The translations under genes were made by a program, and so were the position numbers. This document shows positions 48,889 to 56,823 of a stretch of 60,090 bases of DNA, in pieces. The DNA comes from a virus. Position 1 is the stretch's first letter; each line of letters starts with the position of its first letter. Location of the stretch: IMG/VR virus record IMGVR_UViG_3300042486_000250, positions 1-60,090 of that record. One strand, written 5' to 3'. The notes beneath the pieces were generated by a model. It saw nothing but the letters and a program-made list of their open reading frames with translations. It was not told the origin of the DNA and made no database searches.

Positions 48889-49157
48889 TGTGTCTCCTTT
48901 ATTGGCTCAATCTCTTGAGTGTTGTTGATGTAGTAACCAAGGATGTTGGTTCCGTGTTTGATGTCCCACCATTGCTTGTGTGTTACCTCAAGCACGAGGA
49001 TGTCTTGAATGTCCTCGGTGTCACCAAGGCGCTCGTAGATGATTCGGTCGTGGTCATCAATCTCTTGTGGTGTGTCACCGATGATGAACATGACCACATC
49101 TTCACCACCACTTTCACTAGTCCATGTAACTGGGGCGAATGCTCCGATAGTTGTCAT
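48885..49157 (-). CDS. acidic hypothetical protein
   Basis: This encodes 90 residues, with a MTTIGAFAPVTWTSESGGEDVVMFIIGD strand pair, an acidic loop, and a helical end. Overlaps upstream and downstream genes by 4 nt. Function unknown. Confidence 0.5.
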   Translation of the reverse strand: MTTIGAFAPVTWTSESGGEDVVMFIIGDTPQEIDDHDRIIYERLGDTEDIQDILVLEVTHKQWWDIKHGTNILGYYINNTQEIEPIKETQ

Positions 49158-49546
49158 TGTATGACCTCCTCAATGTCTGTTGTGTTCCATGTTTCTTGTG
49201 TGTCTACACACACTGATTGATTGCTTTCAAATAAACGCTCTGCTTCTTCTAAAGACCCAGCGGTTACTTCGTGCAGGTGGTGAAACACTTGCTCGTAGGT
49301 GATCGTGTACTTCTTAGGTGCTGATGTTGTACGGAGGACAGCGTCCTCAAATGGTCGCACCCAGTCAAGGTCAATGGACTGGATGGTTACGATCCTCTCA
49401 TCGGTCAGTCGGAATGTCTCGGCGCCAGTGTCATCGTCACTGTCCAAGAACACTCCACCGTCCAGTTCCTCGTAGGTGTACTGGTCGTTGGTGTTGGCAT
49501 CGGAGATGAGTTGACCATCTTCGTAGTTGCGGATAATTGTTGTCAT
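49154..49546 (-). CDS. acidic hypothetical protein
   Basis: This encodes 130 residues. Asp/Glu/Thr-rich, with a beta-rich first half (GGVFLDSDDDTGAETFRL) and a helix that bears VTAGSLEEAERLFES, an 'A-x-S-L-E-E-A' pattern shared with the small proteins at 55100 and 56640. Ends acidic. Coupled to neighbours. Confidence 0.55.
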   Translation of the reverse strand: MTTIIRNYEDGQLISDANTNDQYTYEELDGGVFLDSDDDTGAETFRLTDERIVTIQSIDLDWVRPFEDAVLRTTSAPKKYTITYEQVFHHLHEVTAGSLEEAERLFESNQSVCVDTQETWNTTDIEEVIQ

Positions 49547-49770
49547 TAGTTGTTCTCCTGTATGGCGGTGTGGTTGATAATGATGTCATCCACAATGGTG
49601 CTGTTACTTACTGCACCTTGTGGAAGGGTCTCTGGTAGGACATGTGCACTGATATCAGTGGTGGTGTCCTTGATGCTCTCCAAAATCTGCTGGAGTGTCC
49701 AGTCGCTAGGAAAGGACATGTCAAAGGTGACCGAGATGGACACACTCTGAACGAACTTGATGTTTTTCAT
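49546..49770 (-). CDS. hypothetical protein
   Basis: I chose ATG 49768-49770, giving 74 residues; the longer frame begins in the preceding gene's acidic repeat. Beta strands with a Ser-Ile-Ser-Val core (VQSVSISVTFDMSFPSDWTL), then a helix and an acidic/polar end. Function unknown. Confidence 0.5.
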   Translation of the reverse strand: MKNIKFVQSVSISVTFDMSFPSDWTLQQILESIKDTTTDISAHVLPETLPQGAVSNSTIVDDIIINHTAIQENN

Positions 49771-50087
49771 TAGTTGTTCTCTTCTTCTTCTTCTTCTGTG
49801 TAGGTCTCTACTTGTACTTGAATGGGTCGTGCCCATGGGTACTCGGTCACGAAGTAACCAATGCGGTTGACAAGGTGGTAACCACTGACGATGGCTGTGC
49901 CCTCATCAGTGTCTACCCATGTCCATACGAGGTTCTCAGGCTGTGAGAGGACGAACGCAATGTCGTCTCCGTATGTCTCAAACAGGGTGCCGTTCCAGCC
50001 TTGGTCACCACTGATGTGGTTCTCAAGGGGCATGTACAGGCTCTCCCAAATGTCTACTTCTACTTCATGGATTGATGTGTTGCTCAT
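49770..50087 (-). CDS. acidic protein with poly-Glu tail
   Basis: ATG 50085-50087 follows AAGGAG, giving 105 residues. A beta-rich domain (TLFETYGDDIAFVLSQPENLVWTWVDTDEG) is followed by a EEEEEENN end from a GAA/TTC-like repeat. It is the first gene after the hairpin pair at 50131-50213. Confidence 0.55.
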   Translation of the reverse strand: MSNTSIHEVEVDIWESLYMPLENHISGDQGWNGTLFETYGDDIAFVLSQPENLVWTWVDTDEGTAIVSGYHLVNRIGYFVTEYPWARPIQVQVETYTEEEEEENN

Positions 50088-50130
50088 AATGAACTCCTTG
50101 GTTGTGGTGGTGGTTGCTATGGGCTGTGCC

Positions 50131-50213
50131 CTCAGAGTGCATGGAGAAACAAAGGAGATAAGAACTCCATGCACCCTGAGCGCACCAGCGGTGTATTGTC
50201 ACCGCTGAAGCGC
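50131..50213 (-). other. tandem hairpin element 2 of 7
   Basis: The long stem pairs CTCAGAGTGCATGGAG (50131-50146) with CTCCATGCACCCTGAG (50165-50180); all 16 positions pair on the minus strand, one as G-U. The short stem is CAGCGGTG/CACCGCTG (50186-50193, 50200-50207), flanked by GCGC/GCGC. It lies 8 nt after the stop at 50222 and 43 nt before the ATG at 50087. Confidence 0.75.
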
Positions 50214-50221
50214 CCTCTGTC

Positions 50222-50422
50222 TTACTTATAGGCGTTTGAGTAAGACGAGATCTCTTGTTCACGCTCATGCCGTTTGGCAATCGCTACTGCTATGTCAAGA
50301 CGAGTGCTGTCAGAGGCATCGTTGATGTCTCTCCAGTCTTCGTCAGTCCAGTTCTCGGTGTTGACCACGAGGATGTCTGTTGCATCCCCGTAGTCACCGT
50401 CCACACTAAAGAAATGTTCCAT
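50222..50422 (-). CDS. acidic hypothetical protein
   Basis: This encodes 66 residues. Acidic N-terminal half (VDGDYGDATDILVVNTENWTDEDW) and a helical C-terminal half (STRLDIAVAIAKRHERE). Translation is coupled to the upstream gene, whose stop overlaps this ATG. No family recognised. Confidence 0.5.
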   Translation of the reverse strand: MEHFFSVDGDYGDATDILVVNTENWTDEDWRDINDASDSTRLDIAVAIAKRHEREQEISSYSNAYK

Positions 50423-50874
50423 CAGAATGGCTCCTCATCTGCGTTGATGACAGGCACACCAATGACCTCGTTCACTGCGTTGCCGACTGCCATCCAGTCC
50501 ACATCGTTGCAGTCACTCAGTGATTGCCAGTCCGCTGTGCGGTACACAGCGTCCCATTCTTCATCAGTGAGACGGCGGTTGGCATCACGCTCGGCATCCT
50601 CACGACACCATGTGACACCAGTGAACTTGAAGTGGTCACGGATGGAGGAGATAAGCGCACGACCGATTTCCTGACCCTCTTCAGTGTTGGGGTCAATGCC
50701 TGTGAAGATCTTGTTGACCTCGTCCAGTCCGTGGTAGGTGATGCTCCAGTCATCAGCGACAGCCTCGTTGATGTCCAAGATGAATGGTCGTAAGACCTCC
50801 TCAAGGATGGGTGTAGGTGATTGGTCTGTTGGGTGCTCAATGTTGATAATGAGCGTTGCGTTTGATGTTTCCAT
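50422..50874 (-). CDS. acidic hypothetical protein
   Basis: This encodes 150 residues with AGGAAC upstream. A first beta-helix domain (ATLIINIEHPTDQSP, FILDINEAVADDW) is followed by a helical one (RDANRRLTDEEWDAVYR, DVDWMAVGNAVNEVIG). Two Cys, no motif. Function unknown. Confidence 0.5.
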   Translation of the reverse strand: METSNATLIINIEHPTDQSPTPILEEVLRPFILDINEAVADDWSITYHGLDEVNKIFTGIDPNTEEGQEIGRALISSIRDHFKFTGVTWCREDAERDANRRLTDEEWDAVYRTADWQSLSDCNDVDWMAVGNAVNEVIGVPVINADEEPF

Positions 50875-50886
50875 GATGGTTGTTCC

Positions 50887-51168
50887 TTAAATGAAGAGAT
50901 ATTCAAAATCACTGTCAATGATTATTTCAATTTCGCCGTCAACAGAAAAGCCTTCAAAGCCCTTGTTGACTGCATCGTGTAGTTGGTCGGTTTCTACCTT
51001 GTTGAGGTAGTAGAAGACATTGGTGTCAAGGTCATACCAAGGGTTGTTGGTGTCATCAGTGATGACTGGGTCATCACCGAATGCAATGATGACTGCCATC
51101 TCTTGACCACCGAAGGTGATATTGCACTGGCAACCGATGGGTTGTTCGGGTTGTTCGTATGGGTTCAT
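50887..51168 (-). CDS. acidic protein with NPYEQPxQP start
   Basis: This encodes 93 residues from ATG 51166-51168. The first ten residues (MNPYEQPEQP) are almost those of the protein at 54801 (MNPYEQPIQP), while the rest differs. The body is beta-rich and acidic, with CQC near residue 13 and a GEIEIIIDSDFEYLF end. The shared N terminus may be a signal for localisation or processing. Confidence 0.55.
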   Translation of the reverse strand: MNPYEQPEQPIGCQCNITFGGQEMAVIIAFGDDPVITDDTNNPWYDLDTNVFYYLNKVETDQLHDAVNKGFEGFSVDGEIEIIIDSDFEYLFI

Positions 51169-51178
51169 GATGTGTCCT

Positions 51179-51376
51179 TTACTTGTTGTAATTAGTTGTT
51201 GTGCTCTCAATGAGCGTTGCCTTGTCCACGCAGTAGCGGTCACCTGAGAAGTCCTGCACTACGACTGCATCACACTTTGCGTGGTAGTCCACGGTGTTTG
51301 CCACAAGCACTCCCCCAAGGGCGAGAGCGACTCCTATTAGCAGGTAGATGATGTTGATTAATGTTTCTTGTTTCAT
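51179..51376 (-). CDS. small membrane-anchored protein
   Basis: This encodes 65 residues. One hydrophobic span (IIYLLIGVALALGGVLVANTV) is followed by a short polar domain with two Cys (AKCDAVVVQDFSGDRYCVDKA) that could form a disulfide outside the cell. It may be exported or anchored, with the C terminus outside. Overlap ATGA with the next upstream gene. Confidence 0.6.
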   Translation of the reverse strand: MKQETLINIIYLLIGVALALGGVLVANTVDYHAKCDAVVVQDFSGDRYCVDKATLIESTTTNYNK

Positions 51377-51699
51377 TGGTTGGCTCCTTCAGTTATGCGC
51401 TTCCACCCTATGTGGTTGCAGTAGTACGACCTGCCGTTGATAGTGACCTCGTCACCCACCGACATTGCCGTGTGTGTTCTGTTCTCAGGGAGTACTGGCT
51501 CCAGCACTCTCCAGAATGAACCTTTGTAGAGGTTGGTGTCCCGCCACACTTTGTCCAGCAAGTCAGTGTCATTGAGGATGTTGCCCTCGCTGTGGACATT
51601 CGCAAAGTCGTAAGAGACGGTCACCGATGTGATCTTCTTCCCGAACCCAAGCGCATCCTTGAATGCTTTCCATGTGACTGTGACTTCGTATGTGCTCAT
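51373..51699 (-). CDS. hypothetical protein
   Basis: ATG 51697-51699 after AAGGAG gives 108 residues. A beta-helical start (MSTYEVTVTWKAFKDALGFGK) and a final GDEVTINGRSYYCNHIGWKRI small barrel. Function unknown. It overlaps the upstream gene by 4 nt. Confidence 0.5.
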   Translation of the reverse strand: MSTYEVTVTWKAFKDALGFGKKITSVTVSYDFANVHSEGNILNDTDLLDKVWRDTNLYKGSFWRVLEPVLPENRTHTAMSVGDEVTINGRSYYCNHIGWKRITEGANQ

Positions 51700-51899
51700 T
51701 GATTGTTCTCCTTTTGTTCTAGTTCTGCGAGTGCTCGCTCTGCGTTGTTTGCGTTGATGATGTGTCGTGCCGATGCTTCGTAATCGTTCTGAGTGACAGC
51801 CACCTTTGAGAATCCCTCGTTCCACTTCATGTAGAGAATCAAGGACTCAATGATGGTGTCCATTGCTTGTTTGCTGAGTTGTTCTACACGGTCAGTCAT
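51696..51899 (-). CDS. hypothetical helical protein
   Basis: This encodes 67 residues, all helical by eye (DRVEQLSKQAMDTIIESLILY; ASARHIINANNAERALAELEQK). The ATG overlaps the stop of the upstream gene by one base. No motif recognised. Confidence 0.5.
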   Translation of the reverse strand: MTDRVEQLSKQAMDTIIESLILYMKWNEGFSKVAVTQNDYEASARHIINANNAERALAELEQKENNQ

Positions 51900-52312
51900 T
51901 ACTTGCCTTCCTTTTCGTATCCGTCAAACCAGTCGTCACTGTGTGTGTCATCACGCTTGCAGTGCTCCTTTGCGTCCTGCAAGGTAAGTCCAGTCAGGAT
52001 GACCTTGTTGGCACGGCTGATGTCCTTGTAGAACCGCACAACCTTGTAGGTATCGGTGTCCACTGGGATGGCTACTTCGTAGTCATAGGAGGGGTCACCG
52101 TTGACCACTGGGTATGCAAAGCACCTCCACTTGTTGTTGTCTTCATCTCGGATGAAGTTGAGGTCAACACGGTCTCCGTATGAGTGGAAGACATCATCGT
52201 CTTCAAAGTAGTTCTCATTGAGGAACTGCTGAGCAAACTCAGCGATGGCATCAATGTTCTGTTGGATGTATGCGAGCGTGACTTGGAAGTCACTGACGGT
52301 TGGTGTGTTCAT
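51899..52312 (-). CDS. acidic hypothetical protein
   Basis: ATG 52310-52312 after AAGGAG gives 137 residues. A helical N terminus (VTLAYIQQNIDAIAEFAQQFL) and a beta-rich acidic body with NNKWRCFAYPVVNGDPSYDYEVAIPVD; ends in an Asp/Glu-rich stretch. First gene after the hairpins at 52351-52418. Confidence 0.5.
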   Translation of the reverse strand: MNTPTVSDFQVTLAYIQQNIDAIAEFAQQFLNENYFEDDDVFHSYGDRVDLNFIRDEDNNKWRCFAYPVVNGDPSYDYEVAIPVDTDTYKVVRFYKDISRANKVILTGLTLQDAKEHCKRDDTHSDDWFDGYEKEGK

Positions 52313-52350
52313 TATTTGTTCTCCTTGTTGGTTGCTTTGGACTGCGTCCC

Positions 52351-52418
52351 ATGAGCACTGCGAGGTGTCCCGACCCCACAGTGCTCGTGGCACGCCACGG
52401 GGTTGCCCCCGTGACGCC
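52351..52418 (-). other. tandem hairpin element 3 of 7
   Basis: The long stem pairs GAGCACTG (52353-52360) with CAGTGCTC (52379-52386). The short stem is CACGGGG/CCCCGTG (52396-52402, 52407-52413), and on the minus strand its loop is GCAA, a GNRA tetraloop. It follows the stop at 52443 by 24 nt and precedes the ATG at 52312 by 38 nt. Confidence 0.65.
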
Positions 52419-52442
52419 CTACCTGAGCACCACCCCAGTTTG

Positions 52443-53981
52443 TTAGCCGACCCAGTCAGCGAGCAATGAGGCGACTAGCGAACCAGCCTCCACATTGAGG
52501 TCTTCAGCGTTGCCATCAAGCACCGCCGAGAGAACCTCCTGCTTCGCATTGAGCAGGTTGAAAAGTCGGTCGTCAATGGTCAACTCACCATCGGTACGAG
52601 CACCAGTGAGGTGCCAGCAAGTGACAGATTCTGTCTGTCCAAAACGATGGCATCGGTCAGTGGCTTGCTGTAATTCAGCAGGTGTCCACGGTAACTCCAC
52701 GCTCACCCACTGGTTGGCACGAGTGAGCGTGAGACCGACACCAGCGGAGGTGTAGTTGCCCACGAACACGCTCGCACGACCCGACTGGAAGTCGTCCACT
52801 GCTTGTTGCTTGTCAGCATCACTCATGCCACCGAGGACACTCACGACATTCCATCGTGGGTCTTCAACAGCACGGCGCTCGCACTCTTCAATGAGAGCGG
52901 TGAGCACTGCACGGTGGTGACCGAAGACGACCACTGGCTGGTCACCCTCAATGATGGACTCAAGATGCTCAATGGCGTGCTTGACCTTGACCTTTGCAAT
53001 CTCCTGTCGCAGGGCTGACAACTGTGTGATGGTCTCAGCACGAGACACACGAAGCACAGCCTCACGACCACCCTTGCCGTACACCCAAGCGAGGAAGTCT
53101 TCCTCAATGCGGAGGTAGTCACGCAACTCAGTCTTGCTGAGAGCGATAGCAACCTGAGCACTGCGCTTGGCTGGCAACTCGGTGAGCACATCAGCCTTCT
53201 TACGGCGGATGTAGCAGGTGCCACGCAACTTCTCATGCAACTCTGCGCTGTTGGTTGAACCATTGAATGTCCAGCCGAACGCATTCTTGATGGGGTCGCA
53301 GTAGCGCCACTTGAATGAACCAGCAGAGCCGAACACAGGGTTCAACTGACCGATCGTGTCAAGCAGTGGCACCAACTCCACAGGACGGTTGACCGCTGGC
53401 GTGCCTGAGGCGAGCACCACATACCCTTCGGCAGGGATGCCACGAGCGATGCCCTGCAATGCGATGGTGCGCTTTGCCTTACCGTTCTTGAAGCGGTGTG
53501 CCTCGTCTACCAGCAGGGCACCGAAGCCCTCCTTGTTGAGAGCCTGAGCCCAGCCAGCGATGGATGCGTCACCGATGATGGTGACCTGAGCGCCGTTGCA
53601 CTGGGTAGCACGGGTGCCCTCAAGAATCTCAACGGTCAGTGCATTGTTGGTGAACTTGTCAATCTCACGCTTCCACTGGAGGCGCAGTGACGGTGGCACG
53701 CTGATGAGGACACGGAGACCCTGCTCAACAGCCTTGAGAGCCACGGCAATGAGTTGTGGTGTCTTGCCCAAGCCCATCTCGTCACCGAGGATGACACGGC
53801 GTTGCTTGAGGGCATACGCCACGCCAGCACGCTGGTACGGGAGCAGTGGAAGGGCAAGGTCAAAGTCAAGGTCAAAGTCATGCGCTCCTGAAAGCGCAGA
53901 CAACTCAGGGCACACATCAATGGGTGATGCAGTGCGGACAGCGGACGCCAGTAAGGCGTCCAATTCGGAACGGTGGGACAT
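52443..53981 (-). CDS. SMARCAL1-like SNF2 helicase
   Basis: This 512-residue protein has motif I GDEMGLGKT (66-74), motif II DEAH (159-162), ASGTPAVNRPVEL motif III, and QQATDRCHRFGQ motif VI. This compact SNF2 form is like SMARCAL1/ZRANB3 annealing helicases. The acidic N terminus carries a LLPYQRAGV Q-like motif. It is the largest gene of the minus-strand array. It differs from the SNF2 protein at 24952, so the phage has two. Possible roles are removing host proteins from DNA or fork rescue. Confidence 0.85.
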   Translation of the reverse strand: MSHRSELDALLASAVRTASPIDVCPELSALSGAHDFDLDFDLALPLLPYQRAGVAYALKQRRVILGDEMGLGKTPQLIAVALKAVEQGLRVLISVPPSLRLQWKREIDKFTNNALTVEILEGTRATQCNGAQVTIIGDASIAGWAQALNKEGFGALLVDEAHRFKNGKAKRTIALQGIARGIPAEGYVVLASGTPAVNRPVELVPLLDTIGQLNPVFGSAGSFKWRYCDPIKNAFGWTFNGSTNSAELHEKLRGTCYIRRKKADVLTELPAKRSAQVAIALSKTELRDYLRIEEDFLAWVYGKGGREAVLRVSRAETITQLSALRQEIAKVKVKHAIEHLESIIEGDQPVVVFGHHRAVLTALIEECERRAVEDPRWNVVSVLGGMSDADKQQAVDDFQSGRASVFVGNYTSAGVGLTLTRANQWVSVELPWTPAELQQATDRCHRFGQTESVTCWHLTGARTDGELTIDDRLFNLLNAKQEVLSAVLDGNAEDLNVEAGSLVASLLADWVG

Positions 53982-54024
53982 GGATTACTCCTTGGTTATG
54001 TTGGTGCTCGGTGAGCGATGCTAT

Positions 54025-54086
54025 CGCTCTCACTACCTATTCACACTTTATGAATAGGCACTGAGAGCGCCACCGCCGAAGCGGTG
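54025..54086 (-). other. tandem hairpin element 4 of 7
   Basis: The long stem pairs 54025-54043 with 54051-54069 (18 of 19 on the minus strand), with CCTATTCA/TGAATAGG at its tip. The short stem CACCGC-UUCG-GCGGUG (54071-54086) has a UUCG tetraloop on the minus strand. A rival hairpin, GAGCGAT/ATCGCTC (54013-54029), overlaps the long stem, so two folds compete. It lies 43 nt before the helicase ATG. Confidence 0.75.
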
Positions 54087-54107
54087 ACACCCCACTGTGT
54101 TCATTTG

Positions 54108-54776
54108 TTACTTCTTGGCGCACTCAGAGCCGAGACCACGGGCACGAGATGCTTCATCGGTGAGGTGACGACCACACTTACCGCACACACCAAGTTCACG
54201 CCCGTAGCGAGCCTGCGCCTCGGTCAGTTCGTCAGTTGATAGTGAGACCAGCGCCTCAACAATCCGCTTGGTCTCGGCATCACTCACACGGAATGGTGCC
54301 TGTCCACCGAGGACTCGTAGCACCTCCTTCTTGCCGTTCTTGAGGTGAACGAAGAAGAAGTCAAGGTCGTTGTTACCAGTGAGCGATGGGATGGCGTAGT
54401 AGCCACGGTCAACCGTCTCAAGAGCATCAGCCTCGTAGAGGCAGTCACCCTTGGCGTGGTATGTGCGCCAGCCGTAATTCGCCTGCACAGCGAAGCCAGC
54501 ACCAGTGTCAACCTCACGGTTGCACAAGGCGCACTCCTTGGCGAACTTGTTGACGATGACACGACCCTCAGGCAAGTGAGCATGCTCAGGGTTACGGGGC
54601 GCAGGGATGGACTTCAACTTGTCAATGATTTCGCTCGCAGACTTTGCGGTCAACTTGTTGATGCCCTTCTCTTCTATGTACTTGTCAATGTCGTCAATGC
54701 CGAGCACCGAGAGGCGCTCCTGCAATAACGAACGGACGAATGACTGTTGCTTGGGGGTGATGGTGGTGGCTGACAT
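54108..54776 (-). CDS. DUF6011-type zinc protein
   Basis: This encodes 222 residues. TPKQQSFVRSLLQERL at the N terminus is a known helical lead in this type. The central CALCNREVDTGAGFAVQ and a C-terminal CGKCGRHLTDEASRARGLGSEC match the DUF6011 zinc motif, with a conserved ESRARG-type turn. Function unknown. These proteins are frequent in actinophages. RBS AAAGGAG before the ATG. Confidence 0.75.
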   Translation of the reverse strand: MSATTITPKQQSFVRSLLQERLSVLGIDDIDKYIEEKGINKLTAKSASEIIDKLKSIPAPRNPEHAHLPEGRVIVNKFAKECALCNREVDTGAGFAVQANYGWRTYHAKGDCLYEADALETVDRGYYAIPSLTGNNDLDFFFVHLKNGKKEVLRVLGGQAPFRVSDAETKRIVEALVSLSTDELTEAQARYGRELGVCGKCGRHLTDEASRARGLGSECAKK

Positions 54777-54800
54777 TTTGTTCTCCTTTACTAGAACGGG

Positions 54801-55103
54801 TTATTGGTTGAGGTATTGGTAGGCGTACTCGTCAGGGTCGTTCTCACGCAGGTACTCCTCGTACCTTTGCTCGTCCTCCATTAACTGGCGCTCGGTTGCT
54901 AGTTCGTCACGGTAGACACAGCCAGCGCATGTGGCACGCTCGCAGTCCTCGTCAAACACCCAAAAGGGTACGAAGGGTGACTGCTTATTTCCGATCAATT
55001 CTGAGCACTGTGAGCAGGTGCTGGGGAACTCAATGTCTGAGTTCTCCAACACATCGGACTCACTCACGAGCCATGGCTGGATGGGCTGTTCGTATGGGTT
55101 CAC
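54801..55103 (-). CDS. zinc-binding protein with NPYEQPxQP start
   Basis: The GTG at 55101-55103 after GAGGAGG gives 100 residues. The start MNPYEQPIQP matches the protein at 50887. CSQC and CAGC form a zinc pair, and the C terminus is acidic and Tyr-rich (RYEEYLRENDPDEYAYQYLNQ). Function unknown. Confidence 0.6.
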   Translation of the reverse strand: MNPYEQPIQPWLVSESDVLENSDIEFPSTCSQCSELIGNKQSPFVPFWVFDEDCERATCAGCVYRDELATERQLMEDEQRYEEYLRENDPDEYAYQYLNQ

Positions 55104-55327
55104 TTGACCTCCTCGGTTGTCGTGCTGGGGCGCCACACATCCTTGTCCGTGTCGTCACCGACATAGAGGGCACTCCATGCACCCTCACGGGACTGGAGGT
55201 TGTAATACTCCTCCACATAGAGGGCATTGTGAAGTAGTGATTCGGCAACAATGCTCTCTGCTTCTTGCTGTGTCTCGGCTTCAACGATGGCACGCACGGT
55301 GACATCAATGCTGTATTTCTTGCTCAT
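55100..55327 (-). CDS. small alpha-beta protein, VEAExQxEA type
   Basis: This encodes 75 residues. A KKYSIDVTVRAIVEAETQQEAESIVA opening, that is a strand then a helix, matches the form of the 56640 product. The second half is acidic and Tyr-rich. Small beta-alpha-beta proteins of this type are common in phages. Overlaps the next gene's start by 4 nt. Confidence 0.55.
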   Translation of the reverse strand: MSKKYSIDVTVRAIVEAETQQEAESIVAESLLHNALYVEEYYNLQSREGAWSALYVGDDTDKDVWRPSTTTEEVK

Positions 55328-55357
55328 TGGGTTCTCCTGTTGTTGTTGTTGGTTGTC

Positions 55358-55690
55358 TCAGCCGTACACGAGTTCGTTGAAGAATGCGTACTGCCAAATT
55401 GCATCGTGGTCAGTGTGGTCGGTACCGCACTCCTTGAGGTCGTCCCAGTCACCACCGTTTTGAATCCACAGTGCGATGCCCCTGAGGCAGGACTCCGTGT
55501 CAAAGTTGTAGCGGTAACCGTTGTTGATGAGGTATGTCTCACCCTCAATGTCGGTGTGCACTTCGTACTCGTCATCAGCCACCCAGTAGCGACAGCCGTC
55601 AGAGGACTTGATGTAGTCAATGACCTCATCGCTCACCATGAGGGTGTACGAGATGGTCAGTGGGTGGCGTGTGTTGGTTGCTGTGCTCAT
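55358..55690 (-). CDS. acidic hypothetical protein
   Basis: This encodes 110 residues, beta-rich (PLTISYTLMVSDEVIDYI, YEVHTDIEGETYLINNGYRYNF), then helical with Trp and Asp (IALWIQNGGDWDDLKECG). Three Cys, no clear pair. Its ATG overlaps the upstream stop (ATGA). Confidence 0.5.
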   Translation of the reverse strand: MSTATNTRHPLTISYTLMVSDEVIDYIKSSDGCRYWVADDEYEVHTDIEGETYLINNGYRYNFDTESCLRGIALWIQNGGDWDDLKECGTDHTDHDAIWQYAFFNELVYG

Positions 55691-55974
55691 TTGTTGTTCT
55701 CCTTGTTGATGGTTTCAATTTGTTTGATGGTGAGTTGGTTGTCCATGTCAATGATGGAGTAACGAATCTTCCATCCTTGCTTCTCAATGTGACGCATGCG
55801 CTTGTCCATGGCGTCAACGCTCACGGAGTTACCGAAGCGTTTCCATGGCTCACTCGCATCCTTGCGCCAGTACGAGACGACACGCTTCGCATGGCGCCCC
55901 GTGGTCACACCCTTGAACGGCTGTAGGACGCCGTCAGGGTCAGTGAAGGTCGGGTATGTCTCAAGTGTTGTCAT
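55687..55974 (-). CDS. hypothetical protein
   Basis: ATG 55972-55974 after AAGGAGG gives 95 residues. Beta-rich middle with several Arg and Lys (TGRHAKRVVSYWRKDASEPW), and a helix end (LTIKQIETINKEN). Less acidic than its neighbours. Function unknown. Confidence 0.5.
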   Translation of the reverse strand: MTTLETYPTFTDPDGVLQPFKGVTTGRHAKRVVSYWRKDASEPWKRFGNSVSVDAMDKRMRHIEKQGWKIRYSIIDMDNQLTIKQIETINKENNK

Positions 55975-55984
55975 TGGCGCCTCC

Positions 55985-56530
55985 TTAAGCGTTGACTTCT
56001 GATGGTTGCAATTTGTTGATGACCGCCTCAAGCAGGAGGTTCATCCAGTACTTGTCACTGAAGTGATGTGGCTTGACCTCAAAGGACTCACCAAGGAATG
56101 CGCTGAGGGTTGACACCTTGCGCTCCAGTTCGTTGTGCTCTGCCAACTGGCGCTGAATGAGGCGCTCAGTCTTCAGCAACTCGTACTGGAGGAAGTTGTC
56201 CATGGTCAGCGGTACAGCCTTGCCCAACTCATCGTCATAGCGATGCACAGGGTTCGCAATCTGACTGGGCAAGAACGACTCGGTGTAGGTGCTATCCACG
56301 ATGCGGTCAGGCTGTGCTGGGATCAATTCGCCTTCATAACCAGTGCGCTCGTCCTGAGCCTTCTTGAAGAAGACACGGACAACGGTCACCGTCTTCAGGG
56401 TCTTGCGCTGTGAGCCGTAGGTACGGCGCTCACCGAATCCAGTGATGCGGTAGTAACCGTTGTGGTTGTTGACCTCAAACAGCGTGTTCGGGTCATTCGC
56501 TACAGCGAGGGTGATGTCTAGAAGTTTCAT
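55985..56530 (-). CDS. hypothetical protein
   Basis: ATG 56528-56530 after AAGGAG gives 181 residues. The N-terminal domain is beta-rich (FEVNNHNGYYRITGFGERR, KTVTVVRVFFKKAQ). The second half is helical (LLKTERLIQRQLAEHNELERKVSTL) and may be a coiled coil. First gene after the hairpins at 56561-56623. Family unknown. Confidence 0.55.
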   Translation of the reverse strand: MKLLDITLAVANDPNTLFEVNNHNGYYRITGFGERRTYGSQRKTLKTVTVVRVFFKKAQDERTGYEGELIPAQPDRIVDSTYTESFLPSQIANPVHRYDDELGKAVPLTMDNFLQYELLKTERLIQRQLAEHNELERKVSTLSAFLGESFEVKPHHFSDKYWMNLLLEAVINKLQPSEVNA

Positions 56531-56560
56531 TGGTGCTCCTTGTTGATAGTGGGCGATTGC

Positions 56561-56623
56561 CCTCAGAAGACACCGACCGAAGCCAGTGTCCTCTGAGGAC
56601 ACCACAGGCTGGGGGAGCCTGTG
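56561..56623 (-). other. tandem hairpin element 5 of 7 (UUCG-capped)
   Basis: On the minus strand 56561-56577 and 56582-56598 form a 17-bp stem with every position paired (three G-U) around a UUCG tetraloop (56578-56581). On the plus strand three of these are A-C mismatches. The short stem is CACAGGCT/AGCCTGTG (56603-56610, 56616-56623). It lies 16 nt after the stop at 56640 and 30 nt before the ATG at 56530. Confidence 0.85.
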
Positions 56624-56639
56624 ATGCCTTGGGGGTCAG

Positions 56640-56810
56640 TTACAGATGCACAGTGATGGCTCGGTCAACCTCCCCGATTTCCCAGTGGTGGTTGTTCGTC
56701 TCTTCAGGGTCAAAGTCACCAGCGATGGCGATTGCCTCCTCCTGTGACTCAGCCTCCACCACTGCGGTGTATGTCTGCCCGATGATTACTTGAACTTCGT
56801 ATTTTGCCAT
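56640..56810 (-). CDS. small alpha-beta protein, VEAExQxEA type
   Basis: ATG 56808-56810 after AAGGAGG gives 56 residues. KYEVQVIIGQTYTAVVEAESQEEAIAIAG, strand-strand-helix, is like that of the 55100 product. Its last part is acidic, then hydrophobic (IGEVDRAITVHL). A short, likely stable domain. Confidence 0.55.
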   Translation of the reverse strand: MAKYEVQVIIGQTYTAVVEAESQEEAIAIAGDFDPEETNNHHWEIGEVDRAITVHL

Positions 56811-56823
56811 TGTGTGTGCCTCC

